NCBI RefSeq assembly: GCF_040782645.1
Contig: NZ_CP160403.1
Coordinates: forward strand, 3,906,001 to 3,970,000
Direction of reading: 5' to 3'
From: Streptomyces sp. HUAS ZL42
GTDB lineage: Bacteria > Actinomycetota > Actinomycetes > Streptomycetales > Streptomycetaceae
DNA length: 64,000 nt
Positions 7,693 through 15,553 of this stretch are shown here, one piece after another. The position numbers and the translations under genes are program-made. Each line of letters begins with the position of its first letter. Within the stretch, counting starts at the first letter, position 1. The notes below the pieces were generated by a model. The model saw only the letters and a program-made list of their open reading frames with translations, did no database searches and had not been told where the DNA came from.

Positions 7693-8931
7693 TTACTTGG
7701 TGAGGGAATCGAGAGAGGGGCCGAGGATCCAGCTGGCGATCTCTCGGATCGCGCCGTCGCCACCGGGGACGGTGGTGACCGCGCGTGCGGCGCCGCGCAC
7801 GACGTCGTGGGCGCTCGCGACCGCCACGGGCCAGCCGACGAGGGCGAAGCACGGGAGGTCGTTGACGTCGTTGCCGACGTAGAGCACGCGCTCGGGCGCG
7901 ATGCCCTGCTCCTCGCACCACTGCTTGAGTGCGAGGTCCTTGCGGTCGATGCCGTGCAGGACCGGGATCCTGAGCTTCCGGGCCCGGGCGGCGACGACCT
8001 GGTTCTGTTCCGTGGACAGGATCAGCATCCGCAGGCCGCTGCGCCGCAGGGCCGCGATGCCGAGGCCGTCCCCGCGGTGCACGGAGACGAACTCCCGTCC
8101 GTCGGCGTCGATCAGCACCCGGTCGTCGGTCTGGGTGCCGTCGAAGTCGAGAACGACCGCGTCGATGTCGGCGGCGGTCGGGAGGGCGTCCGGGCGGCCC
8201 GCGTCGAAGAGTGGTGCGAGTGCGCGTGCCCGGGCCAGGTCGTGCGGGTCGTCGATCTCCAGCACCCGCGCGGGGTCGGTGCGCACGAGTTCGGTGCGGC
8301 CGAAGAAGCGGTGCTGATGCCTGCGGAAACCGGCCGCGTCCATCGCGTAGGCGGCACCGGTCTCCAGCAGGTCCTGGGGACGGTCCTGGCGGCGGGGGCG
8401 GAAGGACTTGTCGTGGTTGACGCCGTGACCGCCGGTCGCGGCAGGCGCCTCGGGCTCCGCGTCCCGCCAGATGAAGCCGTGGAACGGCGCCACGGTCACC
8501 GCCGTGTCCGCACCGTTCTCGACGACCGCGGCCGCCACCCCCTCGACGTCCTCGCGGGCGATGAACGGGCTGGTGCACTGGACCAGCAGGACGACGTCCA
8601 CCACGGCCCCGTGCAGGGCCTCGTGTGCGTCCATGGCGTGCAGAACGGCCGCCTCCGACGTCGCCGTGTCCCCGGCGATGGCGGCCGGCCGCAGCACCAC
8701 CTCGGCGCCGGCTTCTCGGGCGGCGGCCGCGATGGCCTGGTCGTCCGTCGACACGACGACGTCCGTCACCAGACGGGTCGCCCGGCACTCGCGCACCGCC
8801 CGCGCCACCAGCGGAACACCGCCGACGGGGGCGAGGTTCTTCGCGGGCACGCCCTTGGAGCCGCCGCGTGCGGGAATCACCGCGAGCACCCGGCGCACGA
8901 CGGCGCCCCGGTCCGCTTCCGAATTGGACAT
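7693..8931 (-). CDS. neuA: CMP-nonulosonic acid cytidylyltransferase fused to a HAD phosphatase domain
   Basis: Bifunctional protein of 412 residues. The N-terminal domain (about 1-230) is an acylneuraminate cytidylyltransferase: VLAVIPARGGSKGVPAKN is the CTP-binding signature, then TDVVVSTDD and VDVVLLVQCTSPF. The C-terminal domain (about 255-412) is a KdsC-like HAD phosphatase. It has both motif I aspartates (VVLDFDGTQTDD), the motif II Ser/Thr (LILSTEQN), the Lys (GIDRKDLALKQW) and motif IV (YVGNDVNDLP), so it looks catalytically intact. A phosphatase fused to the activating enzyme fits a route through a 9-phosphate intermediate. AAGGAG lies 8 nt before the ATG. Animal CMP-sialic acid synthetases have the same domain order. 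Confidence 0.9.
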   Translation of the reverse strand: MSNSEADRGAVVRRVLAVIPARGGSKGVPAKNLAPVGGVPLVARAVRECRATRLVTDVVVSTDDQAIAAAAREAGAEVVLRPAAIAGDTATSEAAVLHAMDAHEALHGAVVDVVLLVQCTSPFIAREDVEGVAAAVVENGADTAVTVAPFHGFIWRDAEPEAPAATGGHGVNHDKSFRPRRQDRPQDLLETGAAYAMDAAGFRRHQHRFFGRTELVRTDPARVLEIDDPHDLARARALAPLFDAGRPDALPTAADIDAVVLDFDGTQTDDRVLIDADGREFVSVHRGDGLGIAALRRSGLRMLILSTEQNQVVAARARKLRIPVLHGIDRKDLALKQWCEEQGIAPERVLYVGNDVNDLPCFALVGWPVAVASAHDVVRGAARAVTTVPGGDGAIREIASWILGPSLDSLTK

Positions 8932-8975
8932 GGGCTCTACTCCTTGAGCTCCTTGCGAAGGGGTGAAGGCGCCGC

Positions 8976-10304
8976 TCACAGCTCCCCCATCCGCCGGATG
9001 ACGGGCGCCACCCGCTGCACTCCGTGCCGGTAGGCGCCGCGCGCCGCCCGGCGCACGATCTGCCGCACCGGTCCCGGCGCCTTGTCGGCGGCGGGGGCGC
9101 CGGGCAGCGGCACGCCGTCGGGGCCGAGGTGGTGGCGGGCGAGGATGCCGGGCAGATAGCCGGGCGCGGTCTCGGTCGTGTAATAGGGCGCGAGCGGCGG
9201 CAGTTCGGCGGCGGCCAGCAGCTTGCCGATCCGCTCGCGGGCCGCGTCGAAGGCCGACTCGTACGAGCCTCCCCCGGAGGCGGGTCCCCCGGCCGCGACG
9301 CCCTGCCGGGCCACCCACTCCTCGTCGGCCACCGGCCGGTGCCCGGCGTCGAGCTGGTCCCACGACGCGAGGCAGCCGGAGCCCACGAAGTGGTGGTTGC
9401 CGAGCACCTCACGCACGCCCAGGTCGGTCAGGACGACCGTGGGGATCCGCCGGTGCAGCGACTCGAGGGCGGCGGTCGAACTCACCGTCACGAGGAGGTC
9501 GGTGCGGTCGAGGACCTCGCCCATGTGCCCGTACACCAGCCGGAAGTTGGGCGGCAGGTCGGTCTTCTGCGCCAGCTTCTGGTACGGCAGTTCCTCGAGG
9601 TGCGTGGTGTGTTCGCCCGGCTTGGACCGCAGCTTGAGGAGCACCTCGCGCTCGGGGTGCCGGCGCGCGTGCTGGATCAGCCGGTTCAGCAGGTACGTAC
9701 GGTCCTTGCGGCTCTCCGGCACGGACGGCTGGGCGGCGAAGACGACCGTGTAGGGGTCGTGCTCGCCGGTGTAGGCGGCACCCCCGAGGAACGGCAGCGC
9801 CACCTCCGTCACCGACGAGGCGTCGGCGCCCACACCCTCGTAGACAGCCCGGAAACGGTCCGCGTCCTGTCGGGAGTTGGCGAGGACGAGGTCGGCGCCG
9901 TGCCGCAGCAGCAGACCGTCGGCGAGCTTCTCGTATACGACTCCGACGTATCCGGTGACGACGACGGGCCGCTCGGTGCGGGCCTCCCACGCGCGGCGCA
10001 GCCCGTGCAGCATCGCCTGGACGCCGCCGCCGACGAGGGCCAGGACCAGCACGTCGTACGACTCCTCGCGCATCGTGCGCAGGAACTCGACGGCGGTCAC
10101 CTCGCGGAGCGAGTCGGCTCGGACGCCGACCTCCTCGAGCTGGCGGGCGGTGGGGGTCGCTCGGCCCCGCAGGAGATAGCCGTCGAGGCGGATGTCCGAT
10201 TCAGTGGAAACCGTGCGCTTCGCGGTGAGCGCACCCCATTTCCACCTGGTGTCGGAATCCGCGACAACGGCAACTCGCAGGGACCTGCTTGAACTTGCTG
10301 GCAC
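8976..10304 (-). CDS. Putative glycosyltransferase (DUF6716 type), first gene of the nonulosonic-acid operon
   Basis: Protein of 442 residues with a GT-B-like look: RVAVVADSDTRWKWGALTA at the N-terminus, VVVTGYVGVVYEKLADGL, LVLANSRQDADRF, and a C-terminal nucleotide-site-like LVTVSSTAALESLHRRIPTV. It resembles actinobacterial proteins annotated as DUF6716 putative glycosyltransferases, always found beside NeuA/NeuB genes as far as I recall. The start is taken as GTG at 10302-10304, though no strong ribosome site is visible. It heads the minus-strand run (this gene, cytidylyltransferase, synthase, polysialyltransferase-like). Probable role: transfer of a sugar within the wall glycopolymer; donor and acceptor unknown. 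Confidence 0.72.
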   Translation of the reverse strand: MPASSSRSLRVAVVADSDTRWKWGALTAKRTVSTESDIRLDGYLLRGRATPTARQLEEVGVRADSLREVTAVEFLRTMREESYDVLVLALVGGGVQAMLHGLRRAWEARTERPVVVTGYVGVVYEKLADGLLLRHGADLVLANSRQDADRFRAVYEGVGADASSVTEVALPFLGGAAYTGEHDPYTVVFAAQPSVPESRKDRTYLLNRLIQHARRHPEREVLLKLRSKPGEHTTHLEELPYQKLAQKTDLPPNFRLVYGHMGEVLDRTDLLVTVSSTAALESLHRRIPTVVLTDLGVREVLGNHHFVGSGCLASWDQLDAGHRPVADEEWVARQGVAAGGPASGGGSYESAFDAARERIGKLLAAAELPPLAPYYTTETAPGYLPGILARHHLGPDGVPLPGAPAADKAPGPVRQIVRRAARGAYRHGVQRVAPVIRRMGEL

Positions 10305-10502
10305 GTCGACGACCGTAGGAAGGCATTCCTAGGTTCCACCCAACCCGAATACAACAAACGGTTAACAGCACATCGCCGAATGGCGAATCAGGTCGTCAAC
10401 AGGCTGCAAAAATGCCCGGTTCACAGCTTCGCCACGCGCAGTTCACCCGACATCAAACCGACGGTAAAGACGCGTGCCGGGCCGCCCCGTAACGTCGGTC
10501 GC
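10305..10502. promoter_or_regulatory. Divergent promoter region of the wall-polymer locus
   Basis: This 200-bp gap separates the minus-strand synthase/activation operon from the plus-strand GT2/polysialyltransferase cassette. The part around 10325-10385 is A/T-richer than its surroundings (AACCCGAATACAACAAACGG), as expected for promoters. No regulator site could be recognised. Confidence 0.5.
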
Positions 10503-11483
10503 GTGGTCAAGCTCTCCGTCATCGTGCCGTTCTACAACGTGCAGCAATACGCGCCCGACACTCTGAAGTCCCTGCGTGCGAACACACGTGAGGACTTCGA
10601 AATCATTCTCGTCGACGACTGTTCGCGCGACGAAACACCGGACATCCTCGCGCGCGCGGAGCGCGAGCTGCCGGGCGCGGTGTACGTCAGACGCGAGCAG
10701 AACGGGGGGCTGGCGACCGCTCGCAACACGGGGATCGACAGGGCGCGCGGCGAGTACCTGACCTTCCTGGACGGCGACGACTGGCTCGCTCCGGGCTACT
10801 TCCCCCATCTGGTCGCCGCCATCGAGGAGCTGGGCTGCGACTTCGTGCGCACCGACCATGTGCAGTGCACGGGCCGGGCACGTGCGATCCACCGCGTGCC
10901 GCAGGGCCGGCGGGGTGTGGTGATGAACCCGCGGGAGGCGATCCTGCCCGCCGACCGCTCCACTTCGGTCGACTACGCGTACGCCTGGGCGGGCGTCTAC
11001 CACCGCCGCCTGGTGGACAAGGGGCTGCTGCACTTCACCGACGGTCTGCGCACGGCCGAGGACCGGCCCTGGATCTGGAAGTTGCACCGGGAGGCGGAGT
11101 CCTTCGCCACGGTCGGTCTGCTCGGCGTCTTCTACCGGCGCGGAGTCGCTTCCTCGCTCACACAGATCGGGGATGTGCGACAACTTGATTTCATTCGCGC
11201 GTTCGACCAGGTAATCGAGGAAACGGCCGGCGATCCCGACGCCGATAAACTGCTGCCCAAAGCAGTGCGCACGTACTGCGCGATCATGGCTCATCATCTG
11301 GGAGCAATCGAGAGGTTCGAACCCGCTGTGGCCCGAAAATTGCGCTCGCTGAGCTCCGCCGCTCTCAAACGAATGCCACAGGATCTCCTCACGGAGGTCA
11401 TGGATTCGATGGACCCGCAGCGGGCGAGCCGGCTGCGGCGGCTTCGGCGCCGGCCGGTGTCCGCGCGGGCGGTGGCCGCCTGA
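10503..11483 (+). CDS. GT2 family glycosyltransferase (cassette A)
   Basis: Cytoplasmic GT-A glycosyltransferase of 326 residues. KLSVIVPFYNVQQYAPDTL opens the domain, IILVDDCSRDETP carries the first acidic residues, NGGLATARNTGIDRA binds the nucleotide, and YLTFLDGDDWL holds the metal-binding DxD. A conserved middle block reads RTAEDRPWIWKLHREAES. I chose GTG 10503 because homology starts there; an ATG at 10380 would add 41 residues with no ribosome site. The stop overlaps the next start (TGATG at 11481-11485), so translation is coupled to the polysialyltransferase gene. It is paralogous to the gene at 15550-16533, with long identical blocks. Confidence 0.88.
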   Translation: MVKLSVIVPFYNVQQYAPDTLKSLRANTREDFEIILVDDCSRDETPDILARAERELPGAVYVRREQNGGLATARNTGIDRARGEYLTFLDGDDWLAPGYFPHLVAAIEELGCDFVRTDHVQCTGRARAIHRVPQGRRGVVMNPREAILPADRSTSVDYAYAWAGVYHRRLVDKGLLHFTDGLRTAEDRPWIWKLHREAESFATVGLLGVFYRRGVASSLTQIGDVRQLDFIRAFDQVIEETAGDPDADKLLPKAVRTYCAIMAHHLGAIERFEPAVARKLRSLSSAALKRMPQDLLTEVMDSMDPQRASRLRRLRRRPVSARAVAA

Positions 11484-12829
11484 TGGCCCGCACCACCCGG
11501 ATCTTCTGCGTGTCCACCCTGTACGGAGCCGCGACCCTCGCCGCCGCGCTGGACGCCGGACTCTTCGAGCCGGCCGACCGGCGGATCCTCCTCGTCACCA
11601 ACAACGCGGCCAATCCCGAGATCACGCCCTGCGTCGACGCGATGCCGGGGTTCGCCCGGATCCGTGAACGCTTCGACGAGGTGCTCTCCTGGAACGAGAC
11701 CATCGCGCCCTTCCACCCCGGCGGCTGGAGTCCCCGCGGCGACGACATCCCCATGTGGGAGCGGTACGTACGGCTGCTGTGGGACCTCGGGGACGACGAG
11801 ATCCGGCTGGCCGTGGAGTCCGTGCAGGTCAATCCGGCGCTCGCGCTGTGCCAGCTGTTCACCGGCGCTCCCGTCGACGTCTACGCCGACGGCCTCATAA
11901 GCTACGGCCCCACGCGCGACAAGATCGACCCGCTGGTCGGCACCCGCATCGAACGGCTGCTGCACCTCGATCTCGTCCCGGGCCTGACCCCGCTGCTGCT
12001 CACCGAGTTCGGCGTGCCGCCGGAGCTGGTGCCGACCGAGGCGTTCCTCAAGGTGCTGAGTGAACTCGCCGAGGACGAGGAGGAGGGCGAGTTGCCCTCC
12101 GCGGAGGAGCAGCCGGCGCTGCTGCTCGGCCAGTACCTCTCCGCGCTCGGCATCCTCACCGACGCCGAGGAGGAGGAGCTGCATCTGCGCATGGTGCGCG
12201 GTGCCGTGGCCATGGGCCACCGCCGACTGGTGTTCAAGCCGCATCCGGTCGCGCCCCCGCGCTGGTCGCGTCTTCTGGAGGACGAGGCCGACAGGCTCGG
12301 CGCGCGGCTCACCCTCCTCGACCGGCCCGTGCTCGCGGAGGTGGCCTTCCAGCGGATACGGCCCGCGCTCGTCGTCGGCTGTTTCTCCACCGCGCTGCTC
12401 ACGGCGGCGGGCCTGTACGGCATCCCGGTCGCCCGCGTCGGCACGGACACCCTGCTGTCCCGGCTCGCGCCCTACCAGAACAGCAACCGCGTCCCGTTGA
12501 CCATCGTGGACGCGCTGCTGCCTGACCTGGGCGACGAAGCCGCGGTGACCGGCTGGCGGATGCCGGGGCGGGAACGGGTGGACGAGATGGCCGCGCTGCT
12601 GGCGGCGGTCGGCTTCGCCATGCAGCCCCGCATCCAACCGCAGTTGCGGCCGGCGGCCGAGAAGTACCTCTCGAAGCACCTCGATGCGCACACCTGGCGC
12701 TACTTCAAGCGCCGCCGTCTGACGTCACTGGCCCTGCCGGGCGCCGTACCGGCCCAGCTGTCCTTCATCCCGCGCAACGCGACGGTACGGCGACTCGTGC
12801 GCCGCGCACGGGCGTTGTCGCGGCGCTGA
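11483..12829 (+). CDS. Polysialyltransferase family glycosyltransferase (cassette A)
   Basis: Protein of 448 residues of the alpha-2,8-polysialyltransferase-like family (PF07388 type). Key blocks: RIFCVSTLYGAATLAAALDA at the N-terminus, RRILLVTNNAANPE, FDEVLSWNETIAPFHP, DVYADGLISYGPTRDKID, RLVFKPHPVAPPRW (KPHP is the conserved His-Pro motif of bacterial polysialyltransferases) and VVGCFSTALLTAAGLYGIPV (the S/T-rich CMP-site motif). It starts within the stop of the GT2 gene and is followed at once by the acyltransferase. Its paralogue lies at 14114-15553 on the other strand. Expected role: polymerisation or addition of CMP-activated nonulosonic acid at the membrane surface. Confidence 0.85.
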   Translation: MARTTRIFCVSTLYGAATLAAALDAGLFEPADRRILLVTNNAANPEITPCVDAMPGFARIRERFDEVLSWNETIAPFHPGGWSPRGDDIPMWERYVRLLWDLGDDEIRLAVESVQVNPALALCQLFTGAPVDVYADGLISYGPTRDKIDPLVGTRIERLLHLDLVPGLTPLLLTEFGVPPELVPTEAFLKVLSELAEDEEEGELPSAEEQPALLLGQYLSALGILTDAEEEELHLRMVRGAVAMGHRRLVFKPHPVAPPRWSRLLEDEADRLGARLTLLDRPVLAEVAFQRIRPALVVGCFSTALLTAAGLYGIPVARVGTDTLLSRLAPYQNSNRVPLTIVDALLPDLGDEAAVTGWRMPGRERVDEMAALLAAVGFAMQPRIQPQLRPAAEKYLSKHLDAHTWRYFKRRRLTSLALPGAVPAQLSFIPRNATVRRLVRRARALSRR

Positions 12830-12874
12830 GTGCTATCGGAACACCCCTTCGACCCTGCCGAGAAAGGCCCCCGG

Positions 12875-14056
12875 ATGAAAGCGGCTGACCAGGCCCTGGC
12901 ACCGACCAGCAGCCCGGCCCCGGCACCCACCGTCCGAATACGGACGGCCGAACCGGCCCCGCCCCGCAAGGGCGGGGGCGGCGACCGGCTGCGTGCCCTG
13001 GACGGCCTGCGGCTGCTGGCCGCCCTGATGGTGTGCATGTACCACTTCGCCGGGAAGAACGGCGAAGTCGCCGAATCCTGGCACCAGTCCCCCGGACATC
13101 TGTTCCCGACCCTGTCGCAGGCGGCCACCTACGGCTCGCTCGGCGTGCAGTTCTTCTTCGTCATCAGCGGCTTCGTGATCTGCATGAGCAGCTGGGGCCG
13201 CAGCCTGGGCGACTTCTTCCGCTCCCGTATCGCCCGTCTCTACCCGGCGTACTGGGTGGCGATCGTCATGGTGACCGCCGCCGCGGTCCTGATGCCGGTG
13301 GTCGTCCGCCCGCTCAGGGGGGACGAGCTCCTGCTGAACCTGACCATGCTGCAGCAGCCGATGGGTGCGCACCGGGTCCTGGGCGTGGACTGGACGCTGT
13401 GGGTGGAGATGCGCTTCTACGTGCTCTTCGCGCTGTTCGTGATCTGGAAGGGCGTCACCTACCGGCGTGTGGTCGTCTTCTGCATCCTGTGGACGCTGGC
13501 CGGCGTCTTCGCCCGGGTCGCCGACATGCCGCTGACGGACGAGCTCGTGATGCGCGACCACGCGCCGTTCTTCATCGGCGGTCTGGCGCTGTACCTGATC
13601 CACCGGTACGGCAGCGACCTGCTGCTGTGGGGCATCGTGGGCATGTCGTTCCTGCTGGGGCAGCGCTACTCGGTGACGGCGCTGTGGCACCCCGGCCCGC
13701 AGGGCGACTTCCACCGCAGCCCCTACGTCATCCAGGCCATCGTCTTCCTCGCCTTCGCGGCCGTCGCGGTGGTGGCGCTGGGCTGGGTGCGCTGGGCGAA
13801 CTGGCGCTGGCTGACGGTGGCGGGGGCGCTGACGTACCCCTTCTACCTGATCCACGAGCACCTGGGCTGGTTCGTGATCCGGGTGCTGCACCGGGGCTTC
13901 GGACTCGGCCCCTACGAGACGCTCGCCCTGACCGTGCCGGGCCTGCTCTGCCTTGCGTATCTGATGCACCGCTTCGTGGAGAGGCCCTTCGGGCCCCGGC
14001 TGAAGCGGACGATGGCCACGCAGGCGGCACAGCTCGGAGCGCGGCTCGGGAAGTGA
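12875..14056 (+). CDS. Membrane acyltransferase, OafA/YrhL type (acyltransferase family 3)
   Basis: Integral membrane O-acyltransferase of about 393 residues with ten or so hydrophobic helices. The N-terminal block RLRALDGLRLLAALMVCMYH contains the catalytic-region His; GVQFFFVISGFVI, FRSRIARLYPAYW and WTLWVEMRFYVLFAL are the standard family blocks. Residues before about 35 are Pro/Ala-rich and probably cytoplasmic. ATG 12875 is preceded by GAGAAAGG; a GTG at 12830, directly abutting the previous stop, is the alternative and adds 15 residues. Placed between the two GT2/polysialyltransferase cassettes, it most likely O-acetylates the wall glycopolymer. Confidence 0.87.
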   Translation: MKAADQALAPTSSPAPAPTVRIRTAEPAPPRKGGGGDRLRALDGLRLLAALMVCMYHFAGKNGEVAESWHQSPGHLFPTLSQAATYGSLGVQFFFVISGFVICMSSWGRSLGDFFRSRIARLYPAYWVAIVMVTAAAVLMPVVVRPLRGDELLLNLTMLQQPMGAHRVLGVDWTLWVEMRFYVLFALFVIWKGVTYRRVVVFCILWTLAGVFARVADMPLTDELVMRDHAPFFIGGLALYLIHRYGSDLLLWGIVGMSFLLGQRYSVTALWHPGPQGDFHRSPYVIQAIVFLAFAAVAVVALGWVRWANWRWLTVAGALTYPFYLIHEHLGWFVIRVLHRGFGLGPYETLALTVPGLLCLAYLMHRFVERPFGPRLKRTMATQAAQLGARLGK

Positions 14057-14057
14057 G

Positions 14058-14107
14058 GAACGGCCGAGGGCCCCTGACGTCTCGGCGTCAGGGGCCCTCG
14101 GCCGTTC
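14058..14107. terminator. Strong bidirectional hairpin terminator
   Basis: A perfect 22-bp inverted repeat (arms 14058-14079 and 14086-14107, starting GAACGGCCGAGGGCCCC) with a 6-nt loop lies between the convergent acyltransferase and cassette B genes. It would end transcription from both sides. Confidence 0.93.
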
Positions 14108-14113
14108 GGTGGT

Positions 14114-15553
14114 TCAGGAGGCGGACTGCGCGGCCCGGATCCGGCGCACGACCCGCCGGACCGTGGGGTTGCGGCGCAGCGACTGGGCGCGCACGGGGCT
14201 GCCGCCGGGCAGACGCAGACTGGTCAGGCGGCGCTTCTTGAAGTACCGCGGGTACTCGGCGAGATGGGCGGCGATCCAGGCTGCCACCTCGTCGCGCAGG
14301 CCGTGGTGCTTGAGGGACTGCATGCAGTAGCCGACGGCCCGCACCAGGGGGGCCAGTTCCCCGGCCAGCCCGGCCAGTTCGAGGGGCGCTCCGACCTCGT
14401 CGCGCTCGGCGTCGGGCAGGGCCGCGTCGATGACGGTGAGCGGAATGCGGTTGCTGTTCTCGTACGGCGTGATGCGCTCGAGGAGCAGGTCCGTGCCGAC
14501 GCGGGCGACGGGGATGTCGTAGAACGCGGCGGCGGTCATCAGCGCGGTGGAGAAGCAGCCGATGACGAGCTTCGGCCTCAGGTGCGCGAACACGGTCTCG
14601 GCGAGAACGGGTTCACTCAGGACCGTCAGCCGCACACCGAGTTCCGCGGCCGCCGCATCCAGGGACCTGTTGTAGACGGCCGGAGCGCTGGGATGGGGCT
14701 TGAACAGGACGCTGTCGTGGCCGGCCCCGGCGGCGGCGCGCAACATGCGGACGTGCAGCGCCTCTTCCTCGTCCTGGGTGATGAGGTCGATGGCGGACAG
14801 GTACTGGCCCAGCAGCACCGCCGTGGGGCGGTCGTCCGCGGGCAGCCGCTCCTCGAGGATCCCGGCGCCGTCCTCGCCGATCTGGCCGAGTACCTCGACG
14901 ATCGCCTCGTTGGGGATGGGCTCGGGCTCGACTCCGTACTCGGAAAGGAGCATGGGGCGCAGCCCGGGGATCAGGTCGAGGTGCAGCACCCGCACGATGC
15001 GGCTGTTCATGCCGTGCGGGATGCGGTTGCGGGTGGGGCCGTAGCTCATCAGGCCGTCGGCGTACACGTGGATCGGGCTGTCCGCGAAGATGTCGGCCAC
15101 CGCGCGGGAGGGGTTGGCCTGGATGGACTCGCAGGCGATCTCGACGGGTTCGTCACCGAGGTCCCAGGCGAGGCGTACGGCCTTCTCCCACAGCTGGGCG
15201 TCCTGGGCGCGCGGGGACCAGCCGACGGGGTGGTGCGGGGAGATGAACTCGTTCCACGAGCGCACCTCGTCGAACTCGGGGCGCAGCTTCTCGAAGCCGG
15301 CCATGCGGTCGAGCGGGGTGCCGACCTCGGGGATCGCGGCGACGTTGCTGACGACGAGGATGCGGCGGTGGGCGGCGCGGGGGCCGAACAGTCCGGCGCG
15401 GATGGCGGCGGTGACGGTCGCCGCGGCGTACTGGGTCGCCGAGAAGAAGATCTGTGTCGTGCCGCCCTGGCCCTGCGTCGTGCCGCCCTGGCCCTGCGTC
15501 GTGCCGCCCTTGCCCTGCGTCGTGCCGCCCTTGCCCTGCGTCGTGCCGCTCAT
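14114..15553 (-). CDS. Polysialyltransferase family glycosyltransferase (cassette B) with N-terminal heptad repeats
   Basis: Protein of 479 residues, paralogous to the gene at 11483-12829. Shared blocks include RRILVVSNVAAIPE, FDEVRSWNEFISPHHPVGW, HVYADGLMSYGPTRN, VLFKPHPSAP (conserved KPHP) and LVIGCFSTALMTAAAFYDIP. It differs at the N-terminus, where about 34 residues consist of a seven-residue repeat (GTTQGKG or GTTQGQG, four copies plus a partial) before the enzyme fold starts at IFFSATQY. The repeat is encoded by a 21-bp minisatellite. The start codon overlaps the GT2 stop (ATGA at 15550-15553), so translation is coupled. Function as for cassette A, possibly with different linkage or acceptor. 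Confidence 0.85.
   Translation of the reverse strand: MSGTTQGKGGTTQGKGGTTQGQGGTTQGQGGTTQIFFSATQYAAATVTAAIRAGLFGPRAAHRRILVVSNVAAIPEVGTPLDRMAGFEKLRPEFDEVRSWNEFISPHHPVGWSPRAQDAQLWEKAVRLAWDLGDEPVEIACESIQANPSRAVADIFADSPIHVYADGLMSYGPTRNRIPHGMNSRIVRVLHLDLIPGLRPMLLSEYGVEPEPIPNEAIVEVLGQIGEDGAGILEERLPADDRPTAVLLGQYLSAIDLITQDEEEALHVRMLRAAAGAGHDSVLFKPHPSAPAVYNRSLDAAAAELGVRLTVLSEPVLAETVFAHLRPKLVIGCFSTALMTAAAFYDIPVARVGTDLLLERITPYENSNRIPLTVIDAALPDAERDEVGAPLELAGLAGELAPLVRAVGYCMQSLKHHGLRDEVAAWIAAHLAEYPRYFKKRRLTSLRLPGGSPVRAQSLRRNPTVRRVVRRIRAAQSAS
15456..15547. repeat. 21-bp in-frame minisatellite in the cassette B polysialyltransferase gene
   Basis: Four full copies and a partial of GTCGTGCCGCCCTGGCCCTGC (one base varies, CTGG or CTTG) lie at the 5' end of the minus-strand gene. 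Because the unit is 7 codons, copy-number change would keep the frame and only lengthen or shorten the N-terminal GTTQGKG tract. Confidence 0.93.

Noticed and set aside
15456..15547. Short regular repeats as a possible CRISPR array
   Set aside because: The 21-bp units abut without spacers and are in frame in a coding region, so they are a minisatellite.
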